Program-made: the position numbers and the translations under genes | Notes under the pieces: generated by a model | The model's database searches: none | The model's input: the letters and a program-made list of their open reading frames with translations, nothing else | Told to the model about the DNA's origin: nothing | Shown: in pieces, positions 34,211 through 37,174 of the stretch | Position numbering within the stretch: position 1 is the first letter of the stretch | Layout: each line of letters opens with the position of its first letter | Source of the DNA: a virus | Virus record (IMG/VR): IMGVR_UViG_3300030102_003612 | Coordinates: 1-37,174 of that record | DNA length: 37,174 nt | Direction: 5' to 3' (one strand)

Positions 34211-35707
34211 ATGTTACTCGTCGAGTGCAATGTTTTAGAAAAGGTAGAAGTTATCAATGAAGGCAAAGAGGGTAACACTCGCCTTCGCCTGAGAGGTAAA
34301 TTCCAACAGTGCGACGAGCAGAACAACAATGGTAGAATCTACCCTCGTAAGATTCTGGAGGCTCAAGTTCAAGCTATTCAGGAGAAGATTGGTGATCGTT
34401 CTTTAGTTGGTGCTCTCGACCACCCAGCTAACGATGCCATTCACCTTTCACAAGCGTCCCACCTTATCACTGGGCTGAGTGTTGGTAAGGACGGCTCCGT
34501 GATTGGTGAGTGTGAGATTCTTTCGACCCCTAACGGTAAAATCGTTGAAGCTCTTATTAATGACGGTGTAAAGATTGGCATCTCCAGCCGTGGTGTTGGC
34601 AGTGTTACGGAAGGCATCAAAGGTAAGATCGTCAACGAAGATTTTAAACTTATTACGTTTGATCTTGTATCAGATCCTTCGACAAGAGGCGCTTTCCCTG
34701 AGCTTTCGGAGTCGATGCGTGAAAATAGTGAGCGTGCTCAAGCCATCGTTTCTAAGCACAAGAAAGATCGAGTTCTACTCACCATGCTTGAGAGTAAAAT
34801 TAGTGAGGCCTTAAAGGGCAAGCAAAAGAAGCTTGATAAGAATAAGAACAACAAGATCGATGCGGAAGACTTCGAGATGCTTAGGGGTGAGAAGAAAAGC
34901 ATGGGTGAGAAAACATTCCCTGATCTAAGTGGTGACGGCAAAGTCACTAAGAAAGACATTCTTATTGGTAGGGGTGTCATCAAGGGCAAGAAGAAGGGCA
35001 AGAAAGTTGAAGAAGGTGAGGATAACGATCCTTTATACTTAAAGCTTTTAGCTGGTCAAAGGCCTGCGGGCACTAAGAAACCGAAACCGAAACCGAAGAA
35101 AGTTTATGAGGGCGAGGTCAAACAAAAGAACAAAGCGAGGATGAGGAGTGCGTTAGCGAAACTCGGTGCTGGGGCATTAGCCAAGGAGAAAACCTTCACG
35201 CCTGCTGAAAGAGCCGGGTCGTATGAAACCTACCGCAAGAGCGGTGGAAAAGAGCAAACCGGCAATGTCGTTGGCAAAGGTCGAGCAAAGTTACGTAAGA
35301 AGTTTGGCTCTGCTAATGAAGCTGTCATTGAGGGCTTGAAAAAGATTTGCTGGGGTAACCACTACAATGAGGCAACGAGATTGAGAAAAATGAGTAAGGG
35401 TACACCCGAAGAACAAAAGCGTGCCCGCCAGGAAGGTGCTGAAACGGCTCGTAGGGTAGGGTCACATAGAAAAATTAGTCGTGCGCTTAAGAAGGGTAAA
35501 GAAGTTACCGACTCACGTTTCGCCAAACAAGTCGTTGAGGGTAAAATCAAGAATGACCCAGAGGCTTTCAAAAGAGCCAAGAAATCATACGTCCAACGAG
35601 ATCAAGAAAGGCAGGCGAGACTTCAGCAAGTCATAGCTGATAATGAAAGACGACGCATCGCTGCCGGTGGTGCTGGTCGAGATCAATCCAAGCCTAAAAA
35701 GAAATAA
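34211..35707 (+). CDS. 21: Prohead protease, gp21-like, with EF-hand-like loops and basic tail
   Basis: The first 190 residues resemble T4 gp21, the serine protease that cleaves the prohead core and capsid precursors. Landmarks are NNNGRIYPRKILE (38-50), VGALDHP with H71, and GISSRGVGS with S125/S126, the likely catalytic His and Ser. T4 gp21 is 212 aa; this protein is 498. After the protease lies ISE-A (197-200), a fitting self-cleavage site, then two EF-hand-like loops, DKNKNNKIDAED (209-220) and DLSGDGKVTKKD (238-249), then about 240 residues rich in Lys/Arg with Lys-Pro repeats (KPKPKPKK). The tail may be released as DNA-binding peptides. AGGA at 34201-34204 supports the start. Confidence 0.82.
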   Translation: MLLVECNVLEKVEVINEGKEGNTRLRLRGKFQQCDEQNNNGRIYPRKILEAQVQAIQEKIGDRSLVGALDHPANDAIHLSQASHLITGLSVGKDGSVIGECEILSTPNGKIVEALINDGVKIGISSRGVGSVTEGIKGKIVNEDFKLITFDLVSDPSTRGAFPELSESMRENSERAQAIVSKHKKDRVLLTMLESKISEALKGKQKKLDKNKNNKIDAEDFEMLRGEKKSMGEKTFPDLSGDGKVTKKDILIGRGVIKGKKKGKKVEEGEDNDPLYLKLLAGQRPAGTKKPKPKPKKVYEGEVKQKNKARMRSALAKLGAGALAKEKTFTPAERAGSYETYRKSGGKEQTGNVVGKGRAKLRKKFGSANEAVIEGLKKICWGNHYNEATRLRKMSKGTPEEQKRARQEGAETARRVGSHRKISRALKKGKEVTDSRFAKQVVEGKIKNDPEAFKRAKKSYVQRDQERQARLQQVIADNERRRIAAGGAGRDQSKPKKK

Positions 35708-35727
35708 TTAAACCCAAGGAATGAACC

Positions 35728-36213
35728 ATGCCACAACATGAAGACTATGAAGATATAAGCAACAGCAAACAGACAATCATCGTGAAAGACGAAAAATCGG
35801 CAATTAAAATGAAACGAGAAGAGGCTAAGGCCGCTCGTGAAAAATATAAAGCCGTGGTAGCTCGTGAAAGAGAAGAGAAGGCTGCTGAACGTGCGATCAA
35901 GAAAGACCAGATCCAGCTTGAATTAACTAAGCTGAAACTGTCTCAGAGTGCAAGTGAAAAAGCTCGTACTAACATCGCTCTTACAACTCCTGCTCTTCTT
36001 GTTTTACTTGTAGGTGGTTTCATTGTCATGCTTGGCACTGGTGCTATCCCTGATGAACAGGTATCCGTTGCTTCTGCTCTGCTTACGCTCGTTAGCACAG
36101 CTTTGATGCAAAACTTACGATCTATCGTGTCTGAAGGTGCTGCTGATGCGTCCGATGCTAATGGCAACGGAAACGGACACGATAAGAAGAAATCTGAAGC
36201 TACTAAGAAATGA
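35728..36213 (+). CDS. Coiled-coil protein with two membrane helices, role unknown
   Basis: A 161-aa protein. Residues 20-78 are charged helix (KMKREEAKAAREKYKAVVAR; KDQIQLELTKLKLSQ), likely coiled coil. Two hydrophobic helices follow, about 84-105 (TTPALLVLLVGGFIVMLGTG) and 113-130 (SVASALLTLVSTALMQNL), joined by a short acidic turn. The tail is polar with DANGNGNGHDKKK. Candidate roles are a holin-type lysis protein or a membrane factor for prohead initiation, since T4 proheads assemble at the inner membrane; the head-module location favours the second slightly. AAGGA at 35716-35720 is a good ribosome site. It is joined to the next gene by ATGA. Confidence 0.6.
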   Translation: MPQHEDYEDISNSKQTIIVKDEKSAIKMKREEAKAAREKYKAVVAREREEKAAERAIKKDQIQLELTKLKLSQSASEKARTNIALTTPALLVLLVGGFIVMLGTGAIPDEQVSVASALLTLVSTALMQNLRSIVSEGAADASDANGNGNGHDKKKSEATKK

Positions 36214-37076
36214 CTGACAAGACTGACAGCAAATCAAAAAAAGGTTTAAAGACTATTGCCAAACAATTGGCAAAGTCTGCGAAGCTTCATGCTGCTCAGT
36301 CTAAGAAGGTAATGTCGTTTGTGCCCAAAGATAAGGTAGAGGAAATCTCTGCCGGGACTGCAATGAATGCAGCGAGGTTAAGGAATAAACGTGCAGGGCA
36401 CGCAGCTAAGGCTGCTGCCTTGGCGGCTGAGGCTTTAATTGATGCGAAGAAGGGAGGGATGAAAAAATTAAATCCCAAAGGCTACAAGGACATTGAGAAG
36501 TCCGCTGACTATGTTTTCTCTGATGCTATCCGTCAGAGAATACAAGCTAATAAAAATAAACATCGAGCCGATAAAAAACTCGATGCTGAGACTAAAAGAT
36601 TTTTTAGGAATCAGTATGAATCTGTCAGTGAGAGTCTTCGCACAATGTTGGTTGAAGATCTACGTAAGTGGGTTCAGCAACGCTGGGTTGATATCGGCGC
36701 TCCTAAAAAGGGTGGCGGTTTCAAACCCTGTGGTCGTTCGAAAGGTGAGAAACGCAAGGGGTATCCTAAGTGTGTGCCCGCTGCGAAAGCTGCTCGCATG
36801 AGCAAGAGTCAGAGAAAGTCTGCTGTCAAACGTAAGAGAGCAGCAGGTAATCCAGGAGGTAAACCTACCATGGTTTCTACATTTAAGAAAGCTAACAAGA
36901 AAAGAGAAGCCTTTGAAAGGCTTGGTCAAATAATTGAAGGTAAGTTATGTCCGAAGGGCAAAGCTGCTGCGAAGCGTAAGTTCGATGTTTACCCTTCGGC
37001 TTATGCTAACATGTACGCCTCTGCTGTTTGCAGTGGTAAGGTAACTCCTGGCGGTAAAAAGGGTAAGAAAAAATAA
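36210..37076 (+). CDS. Lys-rich protein with two Cys-containing conserved-style modules
   Basis: The 288-aa protein is very basic. Residues 1-130 are helical, Ala/Lys-rich (GHAAKAAALAAEALIDAKKG). Two compact modules follow. The first, about 153-218, includes WVDIGAPKKGGGFKPCGR and GYPKCVPAAKAARMSKSQRK with C174 and C188. The second, 247-277, is CPKGKAAAKRKFDVYPSAYA then NMYASAVCSGK with C247 and C274. I recall similar modules in proteins of environmental viruses, but have no verified family name. Each is preceded by a gp21-like site, LVE-D (147-150) and IIE-G (241-244). A packaged, DNA-binding head protein is inferred. It starts in the previous gene (ATGA). Confidence 0.65.
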   Translation: MTDKTDSKSKKGLKTIAKQLAKSAKLHAAQSKKVMSFVPKDKVEEISAGTAMNAARLRNKRAGHAAKAAALAAEALIDAKKGGMKKLNPKGYKDIEKSADYVFSDAIRQRIQANKNKHRADKKLDAETKRFFRNQYESVSESLRTMLVEDLRKWVQQRWVDIGAPKKGGGFKPCGRSKGEKRKGYPKCVPAAKAARMSKSQRKSAVKRKRAAGNPGGKPTMVSTFKKANKKREAFERLGQIIEGKLCPKGKAAAKRKFDVYPSAYANMYASAVCSGKVTPGGKKGKKK

Positions 37077-37126
37077 TCTGTATTAAAAATACGCAACTAC
37101 CCTACATACCTACATAGAGGTTTAAA

Positions 37127-37174
37127 ATGTCGCAAAGCAAAGAAATTTTAGATTCGGTTGCTGAGTACCTCCCT
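37127..37174 (+). CDS. Start of next gene in head module (cut by window end)
   Basis: ATG at 37127 is preceded by AGAGG at 37116-37120, a good ribosome site. Only 16 codons are present (MSQSKEILDSVAEYLP) before the window ends. In T4 the scaffold gene 22 and major capsid gene 23 follow gene 21, so one of these, more likely a scaffold protein, could begin here. The visible residues cannot decide. The 50-base gap before it holds a weak AT hairpin, GTATT-AAA-AATAC. Confidence 0.55.
   Translation, partial: MSQSKEILDSVAEYLP

Noticed and set aside
37080-37095. Hairpin GTATT-AAA-AATAC as terminator
   Set aside because: The stem is only five mostly A-T pairs with no T run; too weak to call.
1-37174. 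tRNA genes, CRISPR arrays, insertion sequences, attachment sites
   Set aside because: None seen: no cloverleaf-like segments, no spaced direct repeats, no transposase or integrase motifs.

Overview
This window is a block of a contractile-tailed, T4-like bacteriophage genome (Caudoviricetes, myovirus form). The evidence is recognisable T4-type baseplate genes (gp26, gp53, hub/spike, gp25, gp6, gp7), a prohead protease of the gp21 type, a UvsW-type helicase and a gp61-type primase. G+C is low to moderate by eye. Genes are tightly packed, often joined by TAATG or ATGA overlaps, and no stretch over 300 bases lacks a gene. The host cannot be named: no host-derived metabolic gene is present. The C-terminal motifs of the 288-aa head-module protein and the large unfamiliar fibre genes suggest a marine or environmental relative distant from T4. 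No tRNA, CRISPR array, insertion sequence or integrase was seen.

Layout. (1) 1-342: the end of a possible structural gene. (2) 339-1956, minus strand: an 81-aa protein and the UvsW-like helicase. (3) 1993-3849, plus: gp26-like baseplate hub assembly protein with a probable -1 frameshift extension, then a 314-aa virion-type protein. (4) 3820-5977: a minus-strand gp61-like primase, a divergent plus-strand Cas4/RecB-type iron-sulfur nuclease, and two small minus-strand genes, one a short membrane protein. (5) 5982-18323, plus: a T4-type late promoter, then tape-measure candidate, tube-initiator-like protein, gp53-like wedge protein, giant hub, gp5-like spike without lysozyme, LamG-containing protein, gp25 and gp6. 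(6) 18323-33020: gp7-like wedge protein followed by five large or medium fibre/appendage proteins, including a beta-helix protein and one with a Pro/Gly repeat and Cys-rich segment. (7) 33074-37174: the prohead core module: an acidic gp67-like protein, a 135-aa protein, several Lys/Arg-rich proteins, the prohead protease with a long basic tail and two EF-hand-like loops, a two-helix membrane protein, and the start of another gene.

How it fits together. Plus-strand genes build the baseplate, tail and head late in infection. Minus-strand genes, and the nuclease, belong to DNA replication and recombination and sit as islands between late genes. Tail length would be set by the 549-aa protein. The hub-spike-wedge set (968 aa, 400 aa, 95 aa, gp25, gp6, gp7) makes the baseplate, and the fibre set attaches to it. 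The prohead protease would mature the core proteins around it, several of which carry (L/I)-X-E sites.

Most notable are the T-run frameshift site joining gp26 to a downstream helical module, the EF-hand-like and basic extension of the prohead protease with cleavage-like sites across neighbouring basic proteins, and divergent primase and nuclease genes whose start codons share the bases CATG. Function names rest on reading protein sequences from memory, with no database search.
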